The notes: generated from the sequence alone by a model not told the origin. 49,062 nucleotides of DNA from Deltaproteobacteria bacterium (GCA_947475005.1 CANJLI010000013.1:1-49062), one strand, 5' to 3'; positions 26,458 through 34,886 are shown, numbered from the stretch's first letter. Program-made: numbers and translations.

Positions 26458-26907
26458 TTAGCCTTCTTTGGCCACTACTTTTACAACCAAGTTCGCAGAA
26501 ACTTCGGAGTGAACCTTAATCTCAGCTTGGTAAATGCCCAATTTCTTGATGTCTTCAGGCAAATGAATGTGGCGACGCTCAATCACAACGGATTGGGCTG
26601 CCAATTTCTCAGCAACTTCCAAGGTGGTAACAGAACCAAAAATACGGTTCTCTTCCCCAGCTTGCTTCTCGATGGTCACGTGAAGTTTTCCGATGGCTGC
26701 TGCAAGCAGTCTGGCAGCGGCAAGTACTTTTTCGCGTTTCTTTTCCAAGATGCGCTTGTGGTGATCCAATTCCTTGCGGTTGGACTCATTGGCAACGACG
26801 CAAAGGGCTTTTGGGATCAAGAAGTTACGAGCATAACCAGAACGTACGGTTACCACTTCCCCAATTTTTCCCAATGACTCTAGGTCTTCTTTTAATATTA
26901 CTCTCAT
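26458..26907 (-). CDS. rplI: 50S ribosomal protein L9
   Basis: A 149-residue protein with both L9 domains: the N-terminal rRNA-binding domain (MRVILKEDLESLGKIGEVV, then SGYARNFLIPKALCVVA), a long connecting helix (residues about 45-75), and the C-terminal domain ending VHSEVSANLVVKVVAKE. In the usual order rpsR sits between rpsF and this gene; here only 72 bases separate the two and none encode S18. Confidence 0.97.
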   Translation of the reverse strand: MRVILKEDLESLGKIGEVVTVRSGYARNFLIPKALCVVANESNRKELDHHKRILEKKREKVLAAARLLAAAIGKLHVTIEKQAGEENRIFGSVTTLEVAEKLAAQSVVIERRHIHLPEDIKKLGIYQAEIKVHSEVSANLVVKVVAKEG

Positions 26908-26979
26908 GGCGCTAGGCTCCTTAGCTGCTACGTACTCAGACTCTTTCTTCCCAATGGCTTGATAGCACAGGGGAGAAGA

Positions 26980-27354
26980 CTACTGAGGGTCGATTTCTTT
27001 TTGGCTAGATGCAAACGCTTCGGCTTTTGCAATCTCGAGTTTTCTCATCTCTACGTCTACATTTTCGCCGAGTCGAACTGACATGTAGCGCAAAATATTT
27101 TCGTCAATACGCATCAAACGCTCTACTTCCTTCAAGCTATCTGGGCTGCAGGTAAGGTCGTAGTGCATGTAGGTACCGCGAAACTGTTGGCCCATCGGGA
27201 ATGCCAACTTGCGTGTGCCCCAAGGCGCCTTCTTAATGATCTCGCCGCCTTCTGCCAACAACAACGCTTCGTATTTTTCGAAGGTCTTTGTGGAGTTCTC
27301 AGGCGTCAATTGTGGACTGGCAATTACTGTGAATTCGTATTCTCGTAACAACAT
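26980..27354 (-). CDS. rpsF: 30S ribosomal protein S6
   Basis: A 124-residue protein with the S6 ferredoxin-like fold: REYEFTVIASPQLTPE, the basic strand WGTRKLAFPM, the conserved GTYMHYDLTC strand, and LMRIDENILRYMSVRL. S6 pairs with S18 on the 30S platform. The 3' end carries a short charged tail. It is in the ribosomal/replication cluster pth-rpsF-rplI-dnaB, but its partner gene rpsR is absent here. Confidence 0.97.
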   Translation of the reverse strand: MLLREYEFTVIASPQLTPENSTKTFEKYEALLLAEGGEIIKKAPWGTRKLAFPMGQQFRGTYMHYDLTCSPDSLKEVERLMRIDENILRYMSVRLGENVDVEMRKLEIAKAEAFASSQKEIDPQ

Positions 27355-27413
27355 GCTCCCCTTTATGGTTTGTCAGCCCGTGATTTCTTCACGGGCAAAG
27401 GTTGTAAATCGAA

Positions 27414-27971
27414 TTATGTACTTTTTGCATCCTGTTGAATGGCTTGCAAAAAACGCATTTTTACTTCAGGAAAGATCTCTTTTTCTACTTGCGTGAGCTG
27501 TTGGCTACTTAGTTCACTGAGGACCCAATCCACCACATCCACGTGCTCATTACTGGGACGCCCGACACCCACCTTAATCCGGTGAAATGCGCTGTCGCCA
27601 AAATGCTGGAGGATGTCTCGAATCCCGTTGTGGCCCCCATGTCCGCTAGGAACTGCGGCTCGAAGCTTTATTTTGCCCCACGCAAGATCGATGTCATCGT
27701 GTACCACGAACAGATCCGCCGCGGAAACTCTATAGTATCGGCACAAGGCTGCTACAGAGCTTCCGCTGCGGTTCATGTACGTTTGCGGCTTGGCAAGCAT
27801 CACGCGATGCCCCGCAAACTCCCCTTCTCCCACCAACGCTTGAAACGGTTTGCTGGTTTGCCAGCGTATCCCCGCCTCATCTGCGATGGCATCGAGAAGT
27901 AAAAACCCTATGTTATGTAAGGTTTTTTCGTATTTTTGACCCGGATTTCCCAGACCGACGAGGAATTTCAC
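27414..27971 (-). CDS. pth: Peptidyl-tRNA hydrolase
   Basis: Recycles tRNA by cleaving peptidyl-tRNA released from stalled ribosomes. 185 residues from a GTG start at 27971, whose last base sequence GTGA overlaps the rplY stop by four bases; the longer in-frame extension lies wholly in rplY and is rejected. The start reads KFLVGLGNPGQKYEKTLHNI, with catalytic H19. Other active-site stretches: TYMNRSG, VHDDIDL and GGHNGIRDI. Translational coupling to rplY is likely. Confidence 0.96.
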   Translation of the reverse strand: MKFLVGLGNPGQKYEKTLHNIGFLLLDAIADEAGIRWQTSKPFQALVGEGEFAGHRVMLAKPQTYMNRSGSSVAALCRYYRVSAADLFVVHDDIDLAWGKIKLRAAVPSGHGGHNGIRDILQHFGDSAFHRIKVGVGRPSNEHVDVVDWVLSELSSQQLTQVEKEIFPEVKMRFLQAIQQDAKST

Positions 27972-28243
27972 GTATACATCAAGTCCACATGAAGAGCGAT
28001 GCGCTTCACTGGGTGAACATGGAGCTCTTGGATTTTTACGGTTCTGGTAACGCCAGACAAATCCATATCGAAGAGCTTGTCGGCTTTCCATGCCTTGGAT
28101 AACCACTTAGGATCTAAGGCAATCATAGAGCCGTCTTTGCCGATAACATTTCCTGGAATCAGACCTTGCTTGCGCAATTTGCGACTGTTGCCTTTGCCAG
28201 TCTCTTGTCTGGGTTCTGCTTTAATTGTGACCCGTTCTGACAT
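27968..28243 (-). CDS. rplY: 50S ribosomal protein L25, short single-domain form
   Basis: A 91-residue 5S rRNA-binding protein of the short E. coli L25 type; the CTC/TL5 C-terminal domain present in many deltaproteobacteria (about 190-220 residues) is absent. Typical segments: ETGKGNSRKLRKQGLIPGNV, and VKIQELHVHPVKRIALHVDL at the end. The start at 28243 has GAGGAG upstream; a GTG three codons earlier lies over that site. The 235 bases upstream (28244-28478) hold only a small CGGCTG/CAGCCG hairpin and no clear gene. Confidence 0.9.
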   Translation of the reverse strand: MSERVTIKAEPRQETGKGNSRKLRKQGLIPGNVIGKDGSMIALDPKWLSKAWKADKLFDMDLSGVTRTVKIQELHVHPVKRIALHVDLMYT

Positions 28244-28477
28244 ATTTCTCACTCCTCACATAGTCGATCGATCTGTAGACGGCTGAGCGCAGCCGAACAG
28301 GTTTTATATCTGGAACTGCCAGCTCTTTCAAGGCAAATCCACCGCCAGCAGGGCCTTGATGCAAAACCGCGGGCTCAGCATGGGCCAGTTCCGCCTGCGC
28401 TCCCTGGTTTCTGTTTGATTTCATATGGTTACGATCGGCTGGTTGCTGACTGTCCCACGGCTATGCAAAAACACCGA

Positions 28478-28514
28478 GGGATAGGGGACACCCGGTGCGG
28501 GTGTCCCCTATCCC
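28478..28514. repeat. Perfect 16-bp-stem hairpin of the GGGGACACCC family
   Basis: GGGATAGGGGACACCC and its exact complement are separated by GGTGC. It lies between rplY (leftward) and the secreted-protein gene at 28549 (rightward), so in front of both rather than behind either. A terminator role is therefore less likely here; it may be a repeat copy with no function. Confidence 0.75.
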
Positions 28515-28548
28515 CTTGCAGAACCCTCAAAAAAAGAAAGCCTCTTCA

Positions 28549-29400
28549 ATGCGCATCCCCATCTTCGCTCTTCTCGCCGGCTTAAGTTTGCAACTGCGTG
28601 CCGCGGAGGCCCATGTACAAAGCCGCGCTGAACGGCTGCTCTCACTATCAGAGGCAGAATTTCCGCAGGAAATCTACGCAGCACTCACGGGAGAAGGGCT
28701 CGTGAAAGACAACTACCTCGCACTGGAGAAAGAGCTTGTCGCGCACCTCCGAGAGGTTTTAAATGCTGAATTCGAAGGATATGACCCAACAATCAGCGAT
28801 GAACTATCCCTCCAGCAGAGAACTGCACGTATCCTCTCTCTCTATATGAATCTGCTTACGCATAAATCGAGAATATCCCCTGTTGGATGTGCGGCGCGTC
28901 AGGTAGTTGTCGGAAGCCCTGAAGCTTTTACCGCTGTATCAACCTGTGAGAATGGCGGAACACATGCACAAGCATGGAAACAGCTACTGACAGAGACGCT
29001 GGTTACTGACCCTCGCTCCCCCTTGCATGCAGTGATAACCAGCGGCCACACACATGAGGCTCGCCAACCCAGTGACACAGCCAAAACGTTCTGGAAAAGC
29101 CAAGGGGCCTTCCTCGGCTCTGTTGCTTGGCGTACAGCTGAGCAAGCAGGTGCGGTGAATGTGTCTGGTGCAGAATTAGGATCACTCTGTTACTACGCAA
29201 CGGATTTAGCTTCATTGTGGTATTTGGCTTCCCCTGACGCCATCGCGCTGCGAGCCTATGCGTATGCAGAAGCGAAGCAAACCCCACCTTCCAACGAGGC
29301 TATGAGTTCAACGATGTGGCGCATGGCGAGCAAGCTCAATCTGGGCCGTGCTGTAAATCCCTATCTACAAATGACGAAGAACCTCCTCGATCTGGAATAA
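28549..29400 (+). CDS. Secreted protein of unknown function
   Basis: A 283-residue protein from ATG 28549, which opens with a signal peptide (RIPIFALLAGLSLQLRAAEA); an earlier in-frame start at 28495 falls inside a hairpin. The mature part is largely helical, with cysteines in VGCAARQ, STCENGG and GSLCYYATD, and no transmembrane helix. I do not recognise the family. It interrupts the otherwise conserved stretch prs-rplY on the opposite strand, together with the next small gene, so it is probably an insertion peculiar to this lineage. Confidence 0.65.
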   Translation: MRIPIFALLAGLSLQLRAAEAHVQSRAERLLSLSEAEFPQEIYAALTGEGLVKDNYLALEKELVAHLREVLNAEFEGYDPTISDELSLQQRTARILSLYMNLLTHKSRISPVGCAARQVVVGSPEAFTAVSTCENGGTHAQAWKQLLTETLVTDPRSPLHAVITSGHTHEARQPSDTAKTFWKSQGAFLGSVAWRTAEQAGAVNVSGAELGSLCYYATDLASLWYLASPDAIALRAYAYAEAKQTPPSNEAMSSTMWRMASKLNLGRAVNPYLQMTKNLLDLE

Positions 29401-29485
29401 GAAAGCAGTATTTACTTGTGGGATTTGGCGGATTTGTGCCAAAAGAGAGGTTCAATCATACCCATCCCCAAAAGAGAGCTGCCCC

Positions 29486-29779
29486 ATGCGCATTGTATTC
29501 TTCGTTATTTTTGCTTATGTAAGTTTGAACCTGGTTGCAGGGGGAGAAGGTGAGCCCACAAAGCAACAGCTAGATCAAGAAGAGCAAGACAGTATCTTAT
29601 TGTTTACAGAGGCTTGTGAACGCGAAATACTGCTGCATTATTTAGTTGATAAGAATCCAAAAAATGTCACTACTCTATATGACGATCTGCGAGCTCAACA
29701 GCGAGAAACCCAAGAGCTCCACGCTTGCTATGAACGCGTCTCGGCAGCAAGAGAATCCGTTATCCAAACAGGGAACTAA
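29486..29779 (+). CDS. Small secreted helical protein
   Basis: A 97-residue protein with a signal peptide (RIVFFVIFAYVSLNLVAGG) and a short charged helical body (QLDQEEQDSILLFTEACERE) with two cysteines (TEACERE and LHACYER), which could form a disulfide-linked helical hairpin. Family unknown. Its 3' end overlaps the convergent prs gene by 20 bases. Confidence 0.5.
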   Translation: MRIVFFVIFAYVSLNLVAGGEGEPTKQQLDQEEQDSILLFTEACEREILLHYLVDKNPKNVTTLYDDLRAQQRETQELHACYERVSAARESVIQTGN

Positions 29780-30692
29780 TGGAATCGTGGGTGTGAATCC
29801 GCAAAATTGCCTTAGCCAGCAATTCACCCACAGTGATCTGCACAATCTTGTCACACTGCTGTGCCTCCACCGACAAGGGAATGCTATCCGCTACCACCAA
29901 CCGCTCCAAACAAGAGTCCTGGATGCTAGCGATGGCATTGCCGCTCAGCACAGGATGTGTGATCGCAGCAGATACAGCAAGAGCTCCCTTATCAAGAAGA
30001 GCGGCTGCTGCTTTCACAAGAGATCCACCCGTATCCACAATGTCATCCACGATCAGACAACGCTTACCCTCCACATTTCCAATCACATGCATCACGGTAC
30101 TATCGTTGGGCTTGTCGCGACGCTTATCGATGATGGCAAGGCCCCAGCCGAAATGCTTGGCAAGAGCACGGGCGCGTTCCACACCGCCTGCATCGGGAGA
30201 TACCACCACATATTCCTGAGCTTCCTTTTCAAGATAAGCAGCTAAAACAGGATTGATATAGAGGTGATCCACGGGGACGTTGAAGAACCCCTGAATCGCA
30301 GCATTGTGCAATTCGAGAGCTACGAGACGATGAAGCCCCGCAGCTTGAAATAAATCTGCGATGAGCTTGGCTGTGATCGGCGTACGAGATGCGCTTTTTC
30401 TCTCCTGGCGCGCATATCCAAAGTAGGGCGTCACCACGGTAATCTGCCCCGCGGAGGCACGCTTGCACGCATCCACAATGGCGAGGAGTTCCATGATGTG
30501 GTGGTTTACGGGGGCACAGGTGGATTGCAGAATAAACACGTCTCGTCCACGAACATTGGTCTGCAGTTCAACTCGAGTTTCGCCGTCAGAGAAACTACCC
30601 ACCAGGGCTTTCCCCAGGGGAATATCAAGGTACTGACTGATCTTGGCTGCAAGGGGGAGATTGGCGTTTCCGCTAAGTAGCACGAGGTTCAT
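29760..30692 (-). CDS. prs: Ribose-phosphate pyrophosphokinase (PRPP synthetase)
   Basis: Makes PRPP from ribose-5-phosphate and ATP for nucleotide, His and Trp synthesis. 310 residues, normal length. Typical parts: LVLLSGNANLPLAAKISQYL, the ATP-site loop YFGYARQERKS, and the PRPP loop CLIVDDIVDTGGSL. The class signature normally reads DLHxxQIQGFFD; here it reads ELHNAAIQGFFN, keeping the His but changing the acidic and Gln positions. The substitutions are conservative, so activity is likely. Upstream gene order in relatives would place rplY next; two unrelated genes intervene. Confidence 0.95.
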   Translation of the reverse strand: MNLVLLSGNANLPLAAKISQYLDIPLGKALVGSFSDGETRVELQTNVRGRDVFILQSTCAPVNHHIMELLAIVDACKRASAGQITVVTPYFGYARQERKSASRTPITAKLIADLFQAAGLHRLVALELHNAAIQGFFNVPVDHLYINPVLAAYLEKEAQEYVVVSPDAGGVERARALAKHFGWGLAIIDKRRDKPNDSTVMHVIGNVEGKRCLIVDDIVDTGGSLVKAAAALLDKGALAVSAAITHPVLSGNAIASIQDSCLERLVVADSIPLSVEAQQCDKIVQITVGELLAKAILRIHTHDSISSLFG

Positions 30693-30791
30693 AGACGAGT
30701 AACCTGCGAAGAAGAGGGAAGTATAGAAATTTACAGCCCACTTTGTACCATAGCGTTTTTTTAGATGACATGAGATTTATTGGCGTATTTG

Positions 30792-31015
30792 GGAGATCGG
30801 GGACAGTTACCGAATTACTATTGGAGATCGGGGACAGTTACCGATCTCACTGTACCCATTTAGTTTTAGTTGTAGTTTTACTTGCAAGAAGGGCATCCAT
30901 ATGAGGATGACGAACAATGCCGCCCCTGTCATCCCAAGGCTGCGTAGCAGCCGTATGGGATCTCGATAAAAATGCAGGGATCCCATACGGTCCCTTCGGG
31001 ACCTTGGGATGACGG
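30792..31015. repeat. Tandem GATCGGGGACAG repeat and a family 1 palindrome
   Basis: GGAGATCGGGGACAGTTACC occurs twice, 31 bases apart (from 30792 and 30823). A full family 1 palindrome lies at 30928-31015, and a truncated piece (CAGCCTTGGGATGACGG) lies at 31091-31107, immediately outside the integrative element. The 30693-31114 interval shows no gene. Confidence 0.9.
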
Positions 31016-31114
31016 AAATTACACCGGGAGGAAGTTTCAGAGAAAAAAGGCGTTGAAACTTGCAGCACAAGCTCTTCAGCCTTAAACGAACAGCCTTGGG
31101 ATGACGGAGGAATT

Positions 31115-31199
31115 AACACACACAGCACCCCAGGTGCTGTCCGGTCGAGAAATATATCAATGATAATGGGATATTAGATGAAAAAGTATGGCTGGGGCG
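31115..31199. repeat. attL direct repeat
   Basis: Matches 36211-36295 with a single mismatch (31124 versus 36220). It ends in TATGGCTGGGGCG, the 3' acceptor part of tRNA-Gln read on the plus strand. It includes CAGCACCCCAGGTGCTG, a 7-bp stem that is perfect only in this copy. Confidence 0.92.
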
Positions 31200-31326
31200 A
31201 AATGTCTCATACCATACTTTTTTATTTGTTTTCGGCAGGTTGTGAGAAAAGTTCATTCGCGCCAGACTATAGATACGACACGTCTTTTCGTACCACATCA
31301 ACTTCGCCTCTGCATGAATTTTGTCC

Positions 31327-31417
31327 GTTACAAGCGTTACAAGCGTTACAACCTATATCCTGACTGGATTTCAGCTGTTACACCAAGCGCCAGACAAGCG
31401 TTACAAGCGTTACAAGC
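31327..31417. repeat. Left cluster of 9-bp iteron-like repeats
   Basis: GTTACAAGC occurs back to back with a 9-base period: two exact and one near copy at 31327-31353, then one partial and two exact copies at 31393-31417. Candidate roles are arm-type sites for the integrase or excisionase, or replication iterons. A short open frame across this region (31188-31445) is an artefact of the repeats. Confidence 0.85.
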
Positions 31418-31473
31418 CTGTTATTACATCGGTTTTTATATGTAGGTTTTGGTAAGCAGAGAAGAAAAGGGCT

Positions 31474-31731
31474 CTATAACCACGGCGCGATGTATTCACG
31501 AGCTGCTTTTTTGAGATCTTTTATTTTAAATCGAGCGCGAGCTTTTCCACCTTGAATTTCATGTTTGCGCTTTACCTCTGCTTTTCGAAAAAAAGCTTTT
31601 AAACAACTCACAGGAACGTGTAGTGAAGTTGAAAGCTCGTATACATCCATGTACTGATTCTCTTCGATCGAAAGCGAATCCATCTCGTACACCCAAGGAG
31701 CAGGCGGTCTTCCCATTTTTTTTCCAGCCAT
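31474..31731 (-). CDS. Small DNA-binding protein, probable excisionase
   Basis: An 85-residue protein from ATG 31731, which has GAGGGA upstream. After a basic start (MAGKKMGRPP) it shows a winged-helix/MerR-like pattern: YMDVYELSTSLHVPVSCLKA, then FRKAEVKRKHEI and a basic C-terminal helix (ARFKIKDLKKAAREYI). Such proteins direct integrase toward excision and often repress early genes. It is divergent from the primase gene and next to the left attachment repeat, a usual place for an excisionase. Longer GTG-started versions to 31779 are possible. Confidence 0.65.
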   Translation of the reverse strand: MAGKKMGRPPAPWVYEMDSLSIEENQYMDVYELSTSLHVPVSCLKAFFRKAEVKRKHEIQGGKARARFKIKDLKKAAREYIAPWL

Positions 31732-32027
31732 CACATCCCTCGATATTATTTTTCTCAAATTTGTTGACATTGTTACCACATGTTATCAAGATTACAGAAG
31801 ATCAAAATAAAATGAAAGAAACAGTTTCAAGGAGTCAACAAGAGGTAGGCTGTAATACTTGAAAAAGAAAGAGGCTCAGCCGCTTTCGCAGTGAACCCCC
31901 AACCTCAACAATTGGATTTTACTGTGAACGCTTTGGTCTGTAAATAGGTTTCTCATGCCTGTTTTGGATCCACTCGCTGAGTCCTCCTCTTTTGCAAGTT
32001 TTCTATAACAAGCAAGTGGGAGGAATC

Positions 32028-34040
32028 ATGGCAGAGAAAGCTACAACGGCGTCTTATTGTCAAAAGTCAGCAGAGCTTGACTTTATCACCTTAGTCAACG
32101 AGCAACCTGGCGGTCTCATCGAGCTTGCCTTCGCAAGTCCTGGCACCTCCCAATTCAATCGGGCTTTGTATTTGGAGCAGCTGAGTCAAGCTGAACTTCA
32201 ACAACTCTCCCTCCAAATACGTAATGTCAGCTTTGCAATCGGCTTTTCCAAATCTGCAATGCAACCCGTGTCTTTATGCACAGAAACCCAACGGAAAGGA
32301 GCAGATCGATATGTAACATATAAAAAAATCATCAGTTTTGATGTCGATTTTAAAGACAACCAAGACAATTACTCACCCAATCAACGAGATTTTTTAGTTG
32401 AGAAGCTGGGGACTCAGGTACAAGAGGTATGCGCCAGCTACCAACTCCCGCTATGGATGTTGGTTTTTTCCGGGAATGGATTACACCTCCACTTTAAATT
32501 GCAGCAAGCCTACGAGATGGTCTCCATCCAACAGTACAAGCAGATGTATGATGCCTGCCGCGCCTATCTCGAATGTCTAGTGGGCCTGAAATTTGATCCC
32601 GCCTGTTCCAATCCCTCCCGTCTCATGCGTCTACCCTTCTCTTCCAATTGGAAAGATAAAACCAATCCTGTACCTTGTCGCATTTTATACCATGAAGCCG
32701 CGGCAAATTTTTCTCCGATTTGGAGCAACTTTCAACAGGTGGCAACACGTACGCCTCCCACTGATCGCAAATGCAAACAAGATCGAGAGGCCATTCTGCA
32801 CGCCTTAGATCTTCACAAAATTTTTTCTCATTTTTCCTACGGAAAAATACATTCCATGCAGGAAAAAAATGGACAAATTTTTTGTTCCAGCCCTTTTAAA
32901 CCAGATTATACCCCTAGCTTTTACTACGAGCCGAAACGGAAAATTTTCTATGACTTTTCTGCAGGCATTGGAGGGGACCTCTTCCATCTGATCGGGCAAT
33001 TCGCCACGTTAGACCCAAAATCCGAATTTAAAAAAATCCTTACCCTTGCCGCTTCCATCGCAGGTATTCAAGCCCCCAGCACGACATCGAGTGGCTTTCA
33101 AACCAACGAAAAAGGCGTCTGGCATCAATCTACCCAAGAGTCAGATCCCCTCTGGCTTTCTTCACCCATTTTTATTGACGCATTGACCCGTGATGCCAGC
33201 AGCGAATCCTGGGGCAGACTGCTCACCTTTACAGATCAAGATCATGTGATCAAAAGTTGGTCGATGCCCATGGATCTTTTGGCTGGAGATGGATCTGAAA
33301 TTCGACGAAATCTGCTGAATCTTGGCGCTGAAATGGCTATTGGGAAGAAGGAACGGCTTTTGTTTCTCTCTTACCTCCAGTCCACAAGCCCCACCAGCCG
33401 AGCCCAATGTGTACAGCGTATCGGTTGGCATCAAGGGCAATTTGTCCTACCTGATCATGTATTTTCAACGCATGAGAGCCCCACGCGTCTCATCCTACAA
33501 ACCAGGCAGAAAGATACGTCCTTCGGCATCTCAGGCTCTCTGGAAGAATGGCAACAGCATGTTGGCAGGTACTGCGTCGGCAACTCCCGGCTGGTCTTTG
33601 CCGTTTGCGCTGCATTTGCCTCTGTCTTGCTTAAAGAAACAGGGGAAGAAAGCGGAGGCTTTCACTTTGTCGGGGTTTCTTCCATTGGCAAGTCAATTAC
33701 GCTTAAGGTAGCAGCCAGCATTTGGGGCTCACCCGGACTAAATGGTTTTATCAAAAGGTGGCGCTCTACCCTTAATGGATTGGAACTTCTGGCAGCAGAC
33801 CGTTGTGACTCCCTGCTCATCCTCGATGAACTGGGGGAAGTAAAACCCGAGGATGCTGCGCTCGCCGCCTATATGCTGAGCGGAGGGATCAGCAAGAACC
33901 GAGCGACAAAGTACACCACCTTAGCGGCTCAGTTTGCATGGCGCTTGATTTTCCTGTCTTCAGGAGAAATTACGTTGGCCTCTCATCTAGCCAAAAATGG
34001 GGGGGGCTCCCCATGTTGGCCAGGAAGTACGCATGATTGA
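32028..34040 (+). CDS. Primase-helicase, N-terminal part (AEP primase, CHC2-like, DUF927 motor)
   Basis: A 670-residue frame from ATG 32028 (GGGAGG just upstream). The first 270 residues carry archaeo-eukaryotic primase motifs: D105 and D107 in SFDVDFKD, SGNGLHLHF with H153, and NPSRLMRLPF. Residues about 285-335 resemble a CHC2 zinc finger (FCSSPF, PSFYYE, GGDLFHLIG) but lack most zinc-binding residues. From about 480 comes a DUF927-type helicase: Walker A GVSSIGKS with K555 and Walker B LLILDELGE with D600. The frame fails at a run of eight G (33999-34006), and the rest of the motor continues in the next frame. It likely starts replication of the excised element. With seven G the protein would be about 908 residues. 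Confidence 0.85.
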   Translation: MAEKATTASYCQKSAELDFITLVNEQPGGLIELAFASPGTSQFNRALYLEQLSQAELQQLSLQIRNVSFAIGFSKSAMQPVSLCTETQRKGADRYVTYKKIISFDVDFKDNQDNYSPNQRDFLVEKLGTQVQEVCASYQLPLWMLVFSGNGLHLHFKLQQAYEMVSIQQYKQMYDACRAYLECLVGLKFDPACSNPSRLMRLPFSSNWKDKTNPVPCRILYHEAAANFSPIWSNFQQVATRTPPTDRKCKQDREAILHALDLHKIFSHFSYGKIHSMQEKNGQIFCSSPFKPDYTPSFYYEPKRKIFYDFSAGIGGDLFHLIGQFATLDPKSEFKKILTLAASIAGIQAPSTTSSGFQTNEKGVWHQSTQESDPLWLSSPIFIDALTRDASSESWGRLLTFTDQDHVIKSWSMPMDLLAGDGSEIRRNLLNLGAEMAIGKKERLLFLSYLQSTSPTSRAQCVQRIGWHQGQFVLPDHVFSTHESPTRLILQTRQKDTSFGISGSLEEWQQHVGRYCVGNSRLVFAVCAAFASVLLKETGEESGGFHFVGVSSIGKSITLKVAASIWGSPGLNGFIKRWRSTLNGLELLAADRCDSLLILDELGEVKPEDAALAAYMLSGGISKNRATKYTTLAAQFAWRLIFLSSGEITLASHLAKNGGGSPCWPGSTHD

Positions 34041-34752
34041 CCTGCCGGCTGAATCAAAAGGATCCTACGGTATTTTCGAAAATATCCATGGGTTTTCGGA
34101 TTCGGGAGAATTTGCACGGGAACTGTCTGAACATACCGAAAAATATTTCGGAAAACCCATTTTGACTTTCCTTGATCAACTGGTAAAAACCCCTTCTTTT
34201 AGCATCAACCTCCAAAAGGACAGAAAAGAGTTTGAATCTCGCATGGGAAAAAATGCTCATGGACAGATCCACCGAGCTCTGAAAAGGTTTTCGCTGCTGG
34301 CTGCTGCTGGTGAGCTTGCAATCAAATTTGGTATTTTGCCTTGGGAAAAAGGAGAAGCCACCCAAAATATCGAGAAATGTTTTGAAGAATGGATTGCTAC
34401 TTGGGGATCTACCACTTCCAGAGAAACCCAACAGCTGGTGCAACGGATTCAAGCCCTTCTTCAAGAATTTGGCTCCTCCCGATTCCCCATCCTCCAAGAG
34501 TTTAAAAAAAACGATGAGCCTTATCACTCCCACCTGTGGGGCTTTCGATCTCAAACCAAAGAAGAGGGCTACGATTGGTTCATCTTAAGTGAGATCTTTC
34601 GCACCCATTTTTGTCAAGGCACCGACTATCAACGGGCTTTGAGAGAGTTAAAAGACAACAAGCTATTACTTGCACCCCCTGGTCCCATGAGAGTCCCTCA
34701 CCTCGGCGTGACCAGAATCATTCGAATCCGTGGATCCATCATCTCTGTGTAA
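33997..34752 (+). CDS. Primase-helicase, C-terminal part after the frame change
   Basis: A 251-residue frame that continues the DUF927-type motor: it opens with GGAPHVGQEVRMIDLPAESK, the expected continuation after SSGEITLASHLAKNGG in the previous frame. It then runs through a helical C-terminal domain (RIQALLQEFGSSRFPILQEF) and a basic end (RVPHLGVTRIIRIRG). The ATG at 33997 has no good ribosome site, so separate translation is doubtful; slippage on the G run or a one-base insertion is more likely. On its own it lacks Walker motifs. Confidence 0.75.
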   Translation: MGGAPHVGQEVRMIDLPAESKGSYGIFENIHGFSDSGEFARELSEHTEKYFGKPILTFLDQLVKTPSFSINLQKDRKEFESRMGKNAHGQIHRALKRFSLLAAAGELAIKFGILPWEKGEATQNIEKCFEEWIATWGSTTSRETQQLVQRIQALLQEFGSSRFPILQEFKKNDEPYHSHLWGFRSQTKEEGYDWFILSEIFRTHFCQGTDYQRALRELKDNKLLLAPPGPMRVPHLGVTRIIRIRGSIISV

Positions 34753-34775
34753 AAAATTTATCTAATAATAACGGT

Positions 34776-34868
34776 GTTGTAACGCCTGTAACGCCTGTGT
34801 AACAGCAAGCGTTACAGCGCAAACCAAAGTGGGACAACGCTTGTAACACTTGTAACGCTTGTAACGCT
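34776..34868. repeat. Right cluster of 9-bp iteron-like repeats, inverted relative to the left cluster
   Basis: GCTTGTAAC, the complement of the left unit, repeats with a 9-base period at 34838-34867, with more degenerate copies (GCCTGTAAC) from 34776 and one copy in the opposite sense (AAGCGTTACAG). The cluster ends about 20 bases before the integrase start, so it may also control integrase expression. Confidence 0.85.
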
Positions 34869-34886
34869 AAAATAAGGGGTATCTTA

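Noticed and set aside
28221-28424. 67-residue leftward frame upstream of rplY
   Set aside because: It overlaps the rplY start in another frame, and no motif, signal peptide or ribosome site supports it.
31188-31445. 85-residue frame beginning in attL (with RYKRYKRYN and ALQALQAC)
   Set aside because: The repeats in the protein simply reflect the 9-bp DNA repeats; no ribosome site or family.
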